Positions 1 through 9,850 of a stretch of DNA of 64,000 nucleotides are shown in pieces. The notes under the pieces were generated by a model. The model saw only the letters and a program-made list of their open reading frames with translations. It was not told the DNA's origin and did not search any database. The stretch spans positions 186,001 to 250,000 of the forward strand of contig OY843611.1 of the NCBI GenBank assembly GCA_963692995.1. Direction: 5' to 3'. Within the stretch, counting starts at the first letter, position 1. The number at the start of each line of letters is the position of its first letter. Made by a program: the position numbers and the translations under genes. Origin of the DNA: Bin87 sp963692995 (GTDB lineage Bacteria > Chloroflexota > Dehalococcoidia > Lucifugimonadales > UBA3495).

Positions 1-794
1 GCTTCTACACACTGCACGGCTACGGCGCGCGGCTGGAGCGGGCCATCATCGCCTGGATGCTGGACCTGCACGGACGCGAACACGACTACACCGAAGTGGC
101 CCTGCCCATCCTGGTGCGCCGAGAGATCATGGAAGGTTCCGGCAACCTGCCCCGGTTCGCCGACAACCTGTATCACGACGACGAGGATGACCTCTGGCTG
201 ATTCCTACGGCGGAAGTGCCGGTGACCAACCTGCACCGGGACGAGATACTTTCCGCCGACGAGCTGCCCTTGTATTACGTCGCCCACACGCCCTGCTTCC
301 GGCGCGAGAAAGCCGCCGCCGGCCGGGACACCCGGGGCATCAAGCGCGTCCACCAGTTCAACAAGGTGGAGATGTACAAGTTCGTCGCGCCGGAAACCTC
401 TTTCAACGAGCTGGAAGCCCTGCTGGCCAACGCCGAAACGGTGTGCCAGCGCCTCAACCTGCCCTACCGCGTCTTGCAGCTGTGCGCCGGCGACATATCC
501 TTCCCCTCGGCCAAATCCTACGATATTGAGGTCTGGGCCGCCGGCTCCCAGGAATGGCTGGAAGTGTCATCCTGCTCCAACTGCACCGACTTTCAGGCCC
601 GCCGCGCCAACATCCGCTACCGGCCCGGCGCGGGAGAACGGCCCCGCTTCGTCCACACCCTGAACGGCTCCGGCCTGGCCCTGCCCCGCGTCGTCATTGC
701 CCTGCTGGAAAACAACCAGCAGCCCGACGGCTCGGTAGTCATCCCGGAGGCGCTGCGCCCCTACACCGGGTTCGACGCGATACCGGCGGGGTAG
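1..794 (+). CDS. serS: Seryl-tRNA synthetase, C-terminal part (5' end outside window)
   Basis: This class II aminoacyl-tRNA synthetase charges tRNA-Ser with serine in the cytoplasm. The reading frame is open from base 3, so the N-terminal coiled-coil arm and the start lie upstream of the window. Visible signatures are FYTLHGYGARLERA at the start of the catalytic core, motif 2 (CFRREKAAAGRDTRG followed by HQFNKVEMYKF) and motif 3 (LNGSGLALPRVVIALLENNQ). The C-terminus (RPYTGFDAI) is the usual family ending, so the 3' end is intact. The gene stops one base before the putative -35 box of the mod gene. Confidence 0.97.
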   Translation, partial: FYTLHGYGARLERAIIAWMLDLHGREHDYTEVALPILVRREIMEGSGNLPRFADNLYHDDEDDLWLIPTAEVPVTNLHRDEILSADELPLYYVAHTPCFRREKAAAGRDTRGIKRVHQFNKVEMYKFVAPETSFNELEALLANAETVCQRLNLPYRVLQLCAGDISFPSAKSYDIEVWAAGSQEWLEVSSCSNCTDFQARRANIRYRPGAGERPRFVHTLNGSGLALPRVVIALLENNQQPDGSVVIPEALRPYTGFDAIPAG

Positions 795-825
795 TTGACG
801 GGCTTTCCGACGCCTCTGCTATCAT
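795..825 (+). promoter_or_regulatory. Putative sigma70-type promoter of mod
   Basis: TTGACG at 795-800 and TATCAT at 820-825, preceded by an extended -10 TG at 817-818. The spacer of 19 bases is longer than ideal. It lies 32 bases upstream of the mod start at 858 and begins directly after the serS stop codon. Confidence 0.45.
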
Positions 826-857
826 CGGCGACGCGCCACCGCCGGAGGGAACTTACG

Positions 858-2550
<1,693 letters not shown>

Positions 2551-2560
2551 GGGGGCGCCC

Positions 2561-5107
2561 ATGGAACTGAAAGAGTACCAGACCCTGGCGCTGGACGCCT
2601 TTGAGCGTTGGCGGGATGGGCTGGCGGCGGCGCAGGCGAAGTCCGAAATCGCCGGAGACGCCTTGCGGAGCGTCGGCGCGGACGTTCCCCCGGACGTCCG
2701 CAACTACCCCAAAACCGCCTGGCAGAAACTGGCCGACGCCGGCGAAGTGGCGACTTCGGCCGGCCCCTACGTTGACCGCACTGCCGCCGCCGATTTTCCC
2801 ATTCCGCATAGCTGTTTCAAGGTGCCGACGGGCGGCGGCAAGACTCTGTTGGGCGCCGCTGCGCTGGAACGTCTGAACCGGAATAACGGGCTGGTTCTCT
2901 GGATGGTTCCCAGCAACGCCATTTACCGGCAGACTAAAGCGGCGCTGTGGAGCCGGGAGCATCCCTACCGGCAAATGCTGGAGCGCGCCAGCGGTGGCCG
3001 CGTCAAGATGCTGGAGAAGGACGACCGCTTTACTGCCGGCGATGTCGCCAATTACCTCTGCGTGATGCTCATATCGCTACAGTCCGCCAACCGTAAGAAT
3101 AACCGGGATTTTCTGCGGATGTTTCGGGATTCCGGCCGCTATACGTCCTTCTTCCCGGACAATGACGATGCGCTGGGCGATGCCCGCCTCCGCGCGAAAT
3201 ACCCTGACCTTGACCCAGCCGCCGCCGACCGCCCGGTTGCGCAGAGCTTGTTCAATGTGTTCAAGATTGTCCGGCCAGTGGTGGTTTTGGACGAAGCGCA
3301 TAAAGCCTATGGCAAGCAAGGAAACGCCAGCGAAGAGTTTGTGCAGTCCATCAACCGCCTCAACCCCAGCCTGGTCATTGAACTGTCCGCAACACCCAGC
3401 AATCGCCGCAGCAATCTGCTGGTCGATATATCCGGCGTTGACCTGAAGACCGAGGAGATGATTAAACTGCCGGTGCAGGTAACGTCTTTCACCAACACCG
3501 ATTGGCATTACACGCTGGCGCAAGCCCACGCTAAACTGGAAGAACTGGATAACGAAGCGCTCTCCTTGCAAAACAGCGCGGGACGTTATATCCGGCCCAT
3601 TGCGGTGGTGCGCGTGGAACGCACCGGCCGCAACCAGCGCGACGGCGAGCGCGTCCACGCCGAAGACGCGCGGGCGTATCTCACGCAAACCCTGGGGGTT
3701 CCGCCGGAGGCCGTGCGGGTTAAATCGTCGGAGAATGACGAACTGGGCAGCGAAAACTTGCTTTCCGAGTACTCCCCCGTCCGCTGGATAATCACCAAAG
3801 ATGCGCTGAAGGAGGGCTGGGACTGTTCCTTTGCCTATCTGCTGGTAATGCTGGACAATACCGGAGCCCGGCAGGCCATCACCCAGCTGCTAGGCCGGGT
3901 GATGCGCCAACCCCACGCCCGACTCACCGGGCGGGAAACGCTGGACCAGTGCTATGTCTATTGTCAGAATATTGACGTGGGCGAAGCCGTTCAGCGCGTC
4001 AAGGCGGGGTTGGAACAGGATGGGATGACCGGGCTGGACAATGAAGTGCGCGGCAATCAGTCCGTCAACATCAAGAAGGTTGCGATCCGGCGGCGGGAGC
4101 GCTTTCGGGAGGCGGCCATCTTTCTGCCCAAAGTGCTGCACCAGGACGGCAGCGGAGGCTGGGCTGAACTGGATTACCAGCGCCACATCCTCCCCGGCCT
4201 TGACCTGGACAGCATCCAGGCCCCCAACCCGCAAGCGACGCAAGCCGTCGGCCCGCATGATGAGACGGCAGCCGTTGATGTCGCTGACGCGGCTTTGCCG
4301 GCGGTGTATCACGGCCGGCAGGAACTCTACGTTGACAAAACCGCCCGCGTATCCTGGTACGCCCGCCGCATTTCGGATGTGATGCCCAATCCGTTCCAGG
4401 CGGCCCGCGTCGCCGGGGAACTTATCCAGGGAATGCGCAACGCCGGTTGTGATGATGACGCCATCTACGGGCAGCGTTCCGCTCTGGCCGCCCAGTTGCG
4501 GGAGTACGTGGCTAAAACGCTGGACCAGCACGCCGAGCAGGTCTTTCGCGCCAAGCTGGCCAAAGGCGAAATTCGCTTCGACCTGGAAACCGGCGACCAC
4601 AATCACCTCGTAGCCAAGTCATACGAAATCTCAGTTGCCGACACCGACGTTCAGTTGCAATGTTTCGGCCAGTCCGTTCAGCTGGCCCTTTTCGAGCCGG
4701 TCTTCGAGCGGGATTTCAACGACCTGGAGCGTCGGTTCGCCTTTTACCTGGACGAACAGAAAGCGTTGCAGTGGTGGCACCGGGTCGCCGTGCGCCAACG
4801 TGGCGACTACTACTTGCAAGGCTGGCGGCGCAATCGCGTCTGGCCCGATTTCATAGCAATGGCCGGCGAAACTGACGGCAAACCCAGTGTGGTGGTTTTT
4901 GAGACCAAAGGCGAACATTTGCAGGGTAACGATGATACCGATTACAAAGAACGACTGTTTGCCGCCCTTGAGAAAACTTTCAACGGCGGTAAAATGACCG
5001 TGCGCGACGGGCCGGCCAAAGGCGTATTCCGTCTGGTGTTTGATAAAAAGGGTTTCCCCGATGCTGAAACTGCCCTTGCTATGATGAGCGGCGGATATAA
5101 TGCCTGA
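2561..5107 (+). CDS. res: Type III restriction enzyme, helicase/nuclease subunit (Res)
   Basis: Res is the ATP-dependent translocase and nuclease that works in complex with Mod. The 848-residue protein starts at ATG 2561; the frame is open further upstream, but MELKEYQTLALDAFERW is the normal Res start. Superfamily 2 helicase motifs appear in order: KVPTGGGKT (Walker A, about residue 87), LDEAH (about 242), LSATPS (about 273), ALKEGWDCSFA (about 416) and QLLGRVMRQP (about 441). Near the C-terminus, WPDFIA followed by VVVFETKGEH (about 770-785) is a PD-(D/E)xK nuclease site. No break is visible, so the nuclease arm appears intact while mod is out of frame. It forms an operon with mod (10-base gap). 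Confidence 0.95.
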   Translation: MELKEYQTLALDAFERWRDGLAAAQAKSEIAGDALRSVGADVPPDVRNYPKTAWQKLADAGEVATSAGPYVDRTAAADFPIPHSCFKVPTGGGKTLLGAAALERLNRNNGLVLWMVPSNAIYRQTKAALWSREHPYRQMLERASGGRVKMLEKDDRFTAGDVANYLCVMLISLQSANRKNNRDFLRMFRDSGRYTSFFPDNDDALGDARLRAKYPDLDPAAADRPVAQSLFNVFKIVRPVVVLDEAHKAYGKQGNASEEFVQSINRLNPSLVIELSATPSNRRSNLLVDISGVDLKTEEMIKLPVQVTSFTNTDWHYTLAQAHAKLEELDNEALSLQNSAGRYIRPIAVVRVERTGRNQRDGERVHAEDARAYLTQTLGVPPEAVRVKSSENDELGSENLLSEYSPVRWIITKDALKEGWDCSFAYLLVMLDNTGARQAITQLLGRVMRQPHARLTGRETLDQCYVYCQNIDVGEAVQRVKAGLEQDGMTGLDNEVRGNQSVNIKKVAIRRRERFREAAIFLPKVLHQDGSGGWAELDYQRHILPGLDLDSIQAPNPQATQAVGPHDETAAVDVADAALPAVYHGRQELYVDKTARVSWYARRISDVMPNPFQAARVAGELIQGMRNAGCDDDAIYGQRSALAAQLREYVAKTLDQHAEQVFRAKLAKGEIRFDLETGDHNHLVAKSYEISVADTDVQLQCFGQSVQLALFEPVFERDFNDLERRFAFYLDEQKALQWWHRVAVRQRGDYYLQGWRRNRVWPDFIAMAGETDGKPSVVVFETKGEHLQGNDDTDYKERLFAALEKTFNGGKMTVRDGPAKGVFRLVFDKKGFPDAETALAMMSGGYNA

Positions 5108-5140
5108 CGGCAATCACCATCGCGCAGGAGGAGTTCTCAA

Positions 5141-5959
5141 ATGTCCGGCATCTGGCCCGATAACACCCAATGCGTGGCTCTCATCACCTTTGACGTGGAC
5201 GGCGTTTCTTCCTGGCTGAACCGCAACGCCGACTTCGCCAACTACCCCAGCCTGCTCTCCATGGCCGAGTACGGCCCCAGCGTCGCCACGCCGCGCATCC
5301 TGGATCTGCTGGACGCCCAGGGCATCCCGGCCAGCTTCTACATCCCCGGCCAGGTGGCGGAGACGCATCCCGATCTGGTGCGCGACATCGCCGGCCGCCA
5401 CCACGAGGTGGCCCACCACGGCTATCTCCACGAACCGCCGGCTACCATGACGCCGGCCGAGGAGGAGGAAGTCCTCATCAAGGGCATCGGCATCCTGGGC
5501 GACCTCACCGGCGCCGCCCCCGTCGGCTACCGCTCCCCCAGCTGGGAGCTCAGTCCGGTGTCGCTGGATTTGTTGGCCAAGCACAACTTTCGCTACGACA
5601 GCAGCCTGATGGGCGACGACGCTCCCTACTACGTGTCCGGCGGCGACCCGCCCCGGCGCATGGTAGAATTGCCCATCCACTGGCTGCTGGACGACGCTCC
5701 CCATTTCGCCTACGCGCCGTCGGCCAACCGCCTCGGCCCCATGCGCAACCCCGACGAAGTGTTCGATAGCTGGGCCGCCGAGTTCCGCGGCATCTACCGC
5801 TACGGACGCTGCTTCAACTTGACCATGCACCCCCAGCACATCGGCCGCCCGGGCCGCCTGCTGATGCTGGAACGGCTGATTGAATACATCAAGACTTTCC
5901 CCGGCGTCCGTTTCATGCGATCCGTGGACGTTGCCCAAATGTGGGAGCAAGGAGCATAA
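5141..5959 (+). CDS. Polysaccharide deacetylase (NodB) family hydrolase
   Basis: This 272-residue single-domain NodB-fold metal hydrolase has the opening motif ALITFDVDGVSSW (the TFD-D metal/catalytic aspartates) and HHGYLHE (the HxxxH metal ligands). GYRSPSWELS and NLTMHPQHIGRPGR are the later active-site motifs. The pattern is closer to the intracellular PuuE/peptidoglycan-deacetylase-like branch than to secreted chitin deacetylases, and no signal peptide is visible. The start at 5141 has an AGGAGG site. The stop is two bases before the nitrile hydratase beta N-half gene, so the two are probably co-transcribed. It may therefore act on a C-N bond in the same pathway. The substrate cannot be read from the sequence. 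Confidence 0.85.
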   Translation: MSGIWPDNTQCVALITFDVDGVSSWLNRNADFANYPSLLSMAEYGPSVATPRILDLLDAQGIPASFYIPGQVAETHPDLVRDIAGRHHEVAHHGYLHEPPATMTPAEEEEVLIKGIGILGDLTGAAPVGYRSPSWELSPVSLDLLAKHNFRYDSSLMGDDAPYYVSGGDPPRRMVELPIHWLLDDAPHFAYAPSANRLGPMRNPDEVFDSWAAEFRGIYRYGRCFNLTMHPQHIGRPGRLLMLERLIEYIKTFPGVRFMRSVDVAQMWEQGA

Positions 5960-5961
5960 CT

Positions 5962-6282
5962 ATGGTACGAAAAGAACCCGCCCCCGCAGTACACGACCGG
6001 GGCGGCTGGCCCGATGATACGCCTATCGACCGCGCTGAGCACGAATACAGCGACTGGGAGCGTCGGGTGGACGCCGTGCATCAGGCGCTCGGCGCCCAGG
6101 GTATTCGCACCACCGACGAAATGCGCCGCGCCATCGAAAGCCTGCCGCCGGAACGCTACGAGACCCTGTCCTACTACGAGAAGTGGACCGCCGCCCTGGA
6201 AATCCTGCTGATCGAAAAGGGAATACTGAGCCAGGCCGAGATTGACGCCAAAGCCGCGGAGCTGCGGGAGCAGGGACTCTGA
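5962..6282 (+). CDS. Nitrile hydratase beta subunit, N-terminal half (split subunit)
   Basis: A 106-residue protein matching only the N-terminal helical part of nitrile hydratase beta: HDRGGWPDDTPI near the start and YYEKWTAALEILLIEKGILS near the end. In canonical nitrile hydratase this is fused to an SH3-like C-terminal domain; here that domain is the next gene. ATG 5962 is preferred over the upstream GTG because a GGAGCAAGGAG site lies just before it and the deacetylase stop is at 5959. The stop overlaps the next start (TGATG), indicating translational coupling. Thiocyanate hydrolase has the same split. The metal-binding partner is encoded at 9224. Confidence 0.85.
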   Translation: MVRKEPAPAVHDRGGWPDDTPIDRAEHEYSDWERRVDAVHQALGAQGIRTTDEMRRAIESLPPERYETLSYYEKWTAALEILLIEKGILSQAEIDAKAAELREQGL

Positions 6283-6581
6283 TGACGACACCCGCCGAAC
6301 CCGTCATTTACCCCGACGGCTCCCCCGTCCGCATCCGCGTCGGCGCGCCGGCGCATCACTTCCGCACGCCGGCCTATATCCAGGGGCATACCGGCGTTGT
6401 TGCCGCCCACTGCGGCGTTTATCCCAACCCCGAATCGCTGGCCCACGGCGGCGACGGCCTCCCGCGTCAGCCCCTCTACCGCATCCGCCTGCGCCAGACC
6501 GACCTCTGGAGCGACTACGCCGGCAACCCGGCGGACACCCTGCTGGTGGACGTGTACCAGCACTGGCTGGAACCGGCCTGA
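6282..6581 (+). CDS. Nitrile hydratase beta subunit, C-terminal SH3-like half (split subunit)
   Basis: A 99-residue protein corresponding to the C-terminal SH3-like barrel of nitrile hydratase beta: VRIRVGAPAHHFRTPAYIQG, then GVYPNPESLAHG, then QPLYRIRLRQTDLW, ending in VDVYQHWLEPA. It starts by one-base overlap with the stop of the N-half gene, so the halves should be made in equal amounts. The order N-half, C-half, then metal subunit equals scnB-scnA-scnC of thiocyanate hydrolase, but the alpha subunit at 9224 reads as nitrile hydratase. Nitrile or thiocyanate as substrate remains open. Confidence 0.85.
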   Translation: MTTPAEPVIYPDGSPVRIRVGAPAHHFRTPAYIQGHTGVVAAHCGVYPNPESLAHGGDGLPRQPLYRIRLRQTDLWSDYAGNPADTLLVDVYQHWLEPA

Positions 6582-6635
6582 TTTGTGCTATCCTGCCGGC
6601 CAGCAGCAGCATTGCAATTGAGAGGGACATTAGCT

Positions 6636-7811
6636 ATGGAGCGACCGATATTTCAGCCCATTGGCGCCCCAGCAGAAGAGTTGGATACACCGGCCCTGGT
6701 GGTTGACCTGGGGATAATGGAGCGGAACATCGCGGTCCTGCACGACGCTTTTGGCGGCTCTGACGAGGGACCGGCCACCGATCAAGTCCGCGTCCGGCCT
6801 CATGTCTCCTGTCATGGCTGCCCGGAAATCGCCCGGTTCCAGCTGGCCGCCGCAAGCAACTCCGGCGGTGTGGCGGTCAGCTCCCTGGGGGAAGCCGAGG
6901 TCTTCGCCGGTGGCGGTAAAGGCCCTTCCGCCGGTGATGGGGCCCCGTCGCTGTCCCCGGCCATTGACGACATACTGATCGCGGGCCGGGTGGTTACTCC
7001 GGCCAAGATTCGCCGGCTGGCTACCTTGGCCGGTCGAATTGCCCTGAGCGTGGCGGTGGACCACCCCCGCAACGTCGCAGACCTGGCCGCGGCTGCGCAG
7101 ACCGCCGGGGTCACGTTGGGCGTACTGGTGGATATCGACGCTGGCTACGGGTTTGGCGGCGTCGCGCCCGGACGCGACGCCGTTGAGCTGGCGCGAACGG
7201 TTGCGGACGCGCCGTGCTTATCATTCAAAGGAATAATGGCCTACGAAGGCCCCTTGCCCATAACCGACCGCGCCGAACTGGAGGCTGAAACCCATCGTCG
7301 TTTGCAACCGGTGCTGGATACGCGAAGCGCCCTGGAGCAGGCCGGCATTGCGGTCGCCACGGTAAGCGCCGGCAGCACTTATAACTATGACATTGTGTCG
7401 CAGTTGCCCGGCATTACTGAGGTTCAGGCCGGGGTGTACCCCCTGATGGATCTGGAAACCTTGCCAATCCGCCCGGAATTGCAACGGGCGGCCACTGTGC
7501 TGGCAACGATCATCAGCCATCCCATAGCGGGCCGGGCGGTACTGGATGCCGGTCACAAAGCTACCGGGCCCGACTTCGGTGTGCCGGTTCTGGAAGGGTT
7601 CCCGGGCGCCGTAGCTACCCGGTTCAGCGCGGAACATGGCATCCTGGACCTGGAAGGGCCGGCCACCGCCCAGCTGATGCCCAACGACAAAGTCCACCTC
7701 GTTCCCTATAACCTGGCCCTCTGCATCAACCAGTATGACTACATCCGCGCCGTGCGGGATGGCAAGCTGGTAGGGTATTGGCCCGTTGCCGGTCGGGGAC
7801 AACTGGCGTAA
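6636..7811 (+). CDS. D-threonine aldolase/alanine racemase-fold protein lacking the PLP lysine
   Basis: A fold-type III PLP-enzyme homologue of 391 residues, similar to low-specificity D-threonine aldolase and D-serine dehydratase. The start ELDTPALVVDLGIMERNI is the family's first strand and helix. The usual RPHxKTHK signature, whose first lysine binds PLP, here reads RPHVSCHGCPEIA: Ser58 replaces the lysine. The C-terminal metal site, normally PNHxC, reads PYNLALC and also lacks its histidine. AGHKATGPD and AEHGILDLEG are otherwise typical. The start at 6636 was chosen by homology; upstream AGAGGGA is a usable ribosome site. It lies between the split beta genes and alpha of nitrile hydratase. 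A non-PLP or regulatory role is possible. Confidence 0.8.
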   Translation: MERPIFQPIGAPAEELDTPALVVDLGIMERNIAVLHDAFGGSDEGPATDQVRVRPHVSCHGCPEIARFQLAAASNSGGVAVSSLGEAEVFAGGGKGPSAGDGAPSLSPAIDDILIAGRVVTPAKIRRLATLAGRIALSVAVDHPRNVADLAAAAQTAGVTLGVLVDIDAGYGFGGVAPGRDAVELARTVADAPCLSFKGIMAYEGPLPITDRAELEAETHRRLQPVLDTRSALEQAGIAVATVSAGSTYNYDIVSQLPGITEVQAGVYPLMDLETLPIRPELQRAATVLATIISHPIAGRAVLDAGHKATGPDFGVPVLEGFPGAVATRFSAEHGILDLEGPATAQLMPNDKVHLVPYNLALCINQYDYIRAVRDGKLVGYWPVAGRGQLA

Positions 7812-7856
7812 CGCCGCTTTGATGCAACTCCCCGGTCAAGCGCGGTTGACGCCCCC

Positions 7857-7883
7857 GTCATTCCCGCGAAAGCGGGAATCCAG
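7857..7883. repeat. REP-like palindrome, copy 1
   Basis: ATTCCCGCGAAAGCGGGAAT palindrome followed by CCAG. The same element occurs at 40030, 43072, 58016, 60084 and 60151. The sequence after it (TTCCTGTCGCAGAGGCTT at about 7907-7924) recurs after the copy at 58016, so the repeated unit is longer than the palindrome. Confidence 0.85.
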
Positions 7884-8035
7884 AGGACACACCAATAAGA
7901 CCAGCGTTCCTGTCGCAGAGGCTTCCCCGGCTTCCGCAGAAACCCTGAACTAAGATTTGACTTTTAAAATGTCACCACGCTCTAGTATTCACAACCGGAT
8001 TCAATTAGATCTGCGGGAACTTCGGAGGTATGTGC

Positions 8036-9139
8036 ATGCCGCCAGCGTATGAACCCCAACCCGGCACTCCCATTGAGCAACTGGATACGCCATGTCTGAT
8101 CCTGGACCTGGCTGCGCTGGATCACAATATGGATGTGATCGCCGATTACTATGGCGAACGCCACAGCAAGTTGCGTGGGCATAGCAAGAATCACAAGAGC
8201 CCGGCCCTGGCTCTCCGGCAGATCCGGCGCGGCGGCACCGTCGGCGGGGTGTGCGCCGCCAAGGTTGCCGAGGCTGAGGTGATGGTTCAGGGGGGAGTGG
8301 CCAGCGTATTCGTTACCAGCGAGGTCGTTGCCCCACCCAAGATCGCCCGGCTCTGCGCCCTGGCGGATCAAGCCGAGGTCCTGGTGGCCTGCGAAAGCGC
8401 AGCGAATGCCCACGATCTTTCCCGGACGGCCACTGCTCAGGGGGTAAATTTGGGGGTGGTTATCGAGCAGGAAACCGGACTGCTCCGGTGCGGGGTTCAG
8501 GAGGTGGAACCAGGATTAGCCCTGGCCCGGCTGATCCATGCACTGCCCGGACTCTCCCTGAAAGGCGTGATGAGTCACCAGATGATGTCCGAACCTTCCT
8601 CCGACCGGGAAGACCGCGCCACTGAGGCCCACCGCCTTATCCAGCCGGTTCTGGACCTTCGGGAAGCCATGATTGACGCCGGACTGCCGGTGGAAATCGT
8701 ATCGACGGGCGAAACCTGGAGCTACGATGTCGCCGGTGATATGCCTGACGTTACCGAAATCCAGGGCGGTTCCTACCTGGTTATGGAAACGTCGTACGAA
8801 TACATCCCGGATTTTCAGTTGGCCGGCAAGGTGCTGAGCTCCATTATCAGCGTCCCAAGGCCGGGAACGGCGATTGGCGACGCCGGCGCTCGAGCGGTGT
8901 GCGGCATAAAAGGGTTGCCGCGCGTGGAAGGCCGCCCAGGAGTTAATGCCGTCGATATGGACGCCGACCGCACCGTGTTTCAAGTGGCGGAGGGAACCGA
9001 GCTGGAGGTTGGCGACCAGGTACTACTGCTCCCCGGACAGCAGGACGCCATGGTCAGCCGCTGGGATCGTTTCATCGGCATACGCGACGGAGTGGTGGAG
9101 GTGGTCTGGGACATCGAGGCGCGGGGGTGCCACAACTGA
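8036..9139 (+). CDS. D-threonine aldolase-like PLP enzyme (alanine racemase fold)
   Basis: Paralogue of the preceding gene (shared start QLDTPCLILDLAALDHNM), 367 residues. It keeps the PLP lysine: LRGHSKNHKSPALA, Lys51. Later motifs include LGVVIEQETGLLRCG and STGETWSYDV. The C-terminal metal motif reads LPGQQDAMVS instead of PNHxC, so the divalent metal site of true D-threonine aldolase seems altered. The start at 8036 fits the GGAGG at 8024-8028 better (7-base spacing) than the in-frame ATG at 8030 (1 base). It lies 84 bases before the nitrile hydratase alpha gene. The reaction is probably an aldolase, dehydratase or racemase step on a D-amino or hydroxyamino acid; the substrate is unknown. 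Confidence 0.82.
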   Translation: MPPAYEPQPGTPIEQLDTPCLILDLAALDHNMDVIADYYGERHSKLRGHSKNHKSPALALRQIRRGGTVGGVCAAKVAEAEVMVQGGVASVFVTSEVVAPPKIARLCALADQAEVLVACESAANAHDLSRTATAQGVNLGVVIEQETGLLRCGVQEVEPGLALARLIHALPGLSLKGVMSHQMMSEPSSDREDRATEAHRLIQPVLDLREAMIDAGLPVEIVSTGETWSYDVAGDMPDVTEIQGGSYLVMETSYEYIPDFQLAGKVLSSIISVPRPGTAIGDAGARAVCGIKGLPRVEGRPGVNAVDMDADRTVFQVAEGTELEVGDQVLLLPGQQDAMVSRWDRFIGIRDGVVEVVWDIEARGCHN

Positions 9140-9223
9140 AGGCGTTGCTTCCCAAGGCCGCGCCGCGCCGGCATAATCGGTTTTGTTCCACATCCGTTCC
9201 AATAGAATATCGGGGAGAGAAGA

Positions 9224-9838
9224 ATGACCACAGCCCACGCTGTTGACCACAGCCACGATGAACCCATGAGCGAAGTCGCCCTCCGCTCGGTCGCAATTGA
9301 GGCGCTGTTGGCGGAAAAGGGCCTGCTCTCCGCCGACCAGGTACAAGAGCAGGTGAACCGGATGGATGGGCGAACGCCGGCCGACGGCGCACGGGTCGTA
9401 GCGCGGGCCTGGACGGATGAAGGCTTCAAGGCGCGCCTGCTGACCGATGCTCGTTCCGCCCTCGCCGAAATGGGCATCAATATTCCCGAGGAAACGCCGC
9501 ATCTGGCCGTGGTGGAGAACACCGATGACGTGCATCACCTGGTGGTTTGCACTCTCTGCTCCTGCTACCCCCGGATGCTCTTGGGCCGCCCGCCCGACTG
9601 GTACAAGAGCCTGGCCTACCGCGCCCGCGCCGTGCGCGACCCCCGGAGCGTGATGGCCGAGTTCGGCGCTGCGCCTCCCGCCGGCGCCGAACTCAGCGTG
9701 CTGGATAGCACCGCCGATTTGCGTTACCTGGTGCTGCCCCAACGGCCGGCCGGAACCGAGGGAATGAGCGAGCAGGAGTTAGCCGGCCTGGTTACCCGGG
9801 ACAGCATGATTGGAGTGACCGGCGCATTGGCGCCATAA
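9224..9838 (+). CDS. Nitrile hydratase alpha subunit, cobalt type
   Basis: The metal-binding subunit hydrates nitriles to amides (or thiocyanate, if the complex is SCNase-like). Its 204 residues match the normal alpha length. The claw motif VCTLCSCYP is at about residue 109; Thr in CTLCSC is characteristic of the Co(III) form (Fe forms have CSLCSC). Around it are PPDWYKSLAYRARAVRDPR, LDSTADLRYLVLPQRP and ELAGLVTRDSMIGV, all classical alpha motifs. Start ATG 9224 follows GGGGAGAG. No activator or metallochaperone gene is evident next to it; the two PLP proteins instead separate it from the split beta genes. Confidence 0.93.
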   Translation: MTTAHAVDHSHDEPMSEVALRSVAIEALLAEKGLLSADQVQEQVNRMDGRTPADGARVVARAWTDEGFKARLLTDARSALAEMGINIPEETPHLAVVENTDDVHHLVVCTLCSCYPRMLLGRPPDWYKSLAYRARAVRDPRSVMAEFGAAPPAGAELSVLDSTADLRYLVLPQRPAGTEGMSEQELAGLVTRDSMIGVTGALAP

Positions 9839-9850
9839 CCAACAGCTCGG

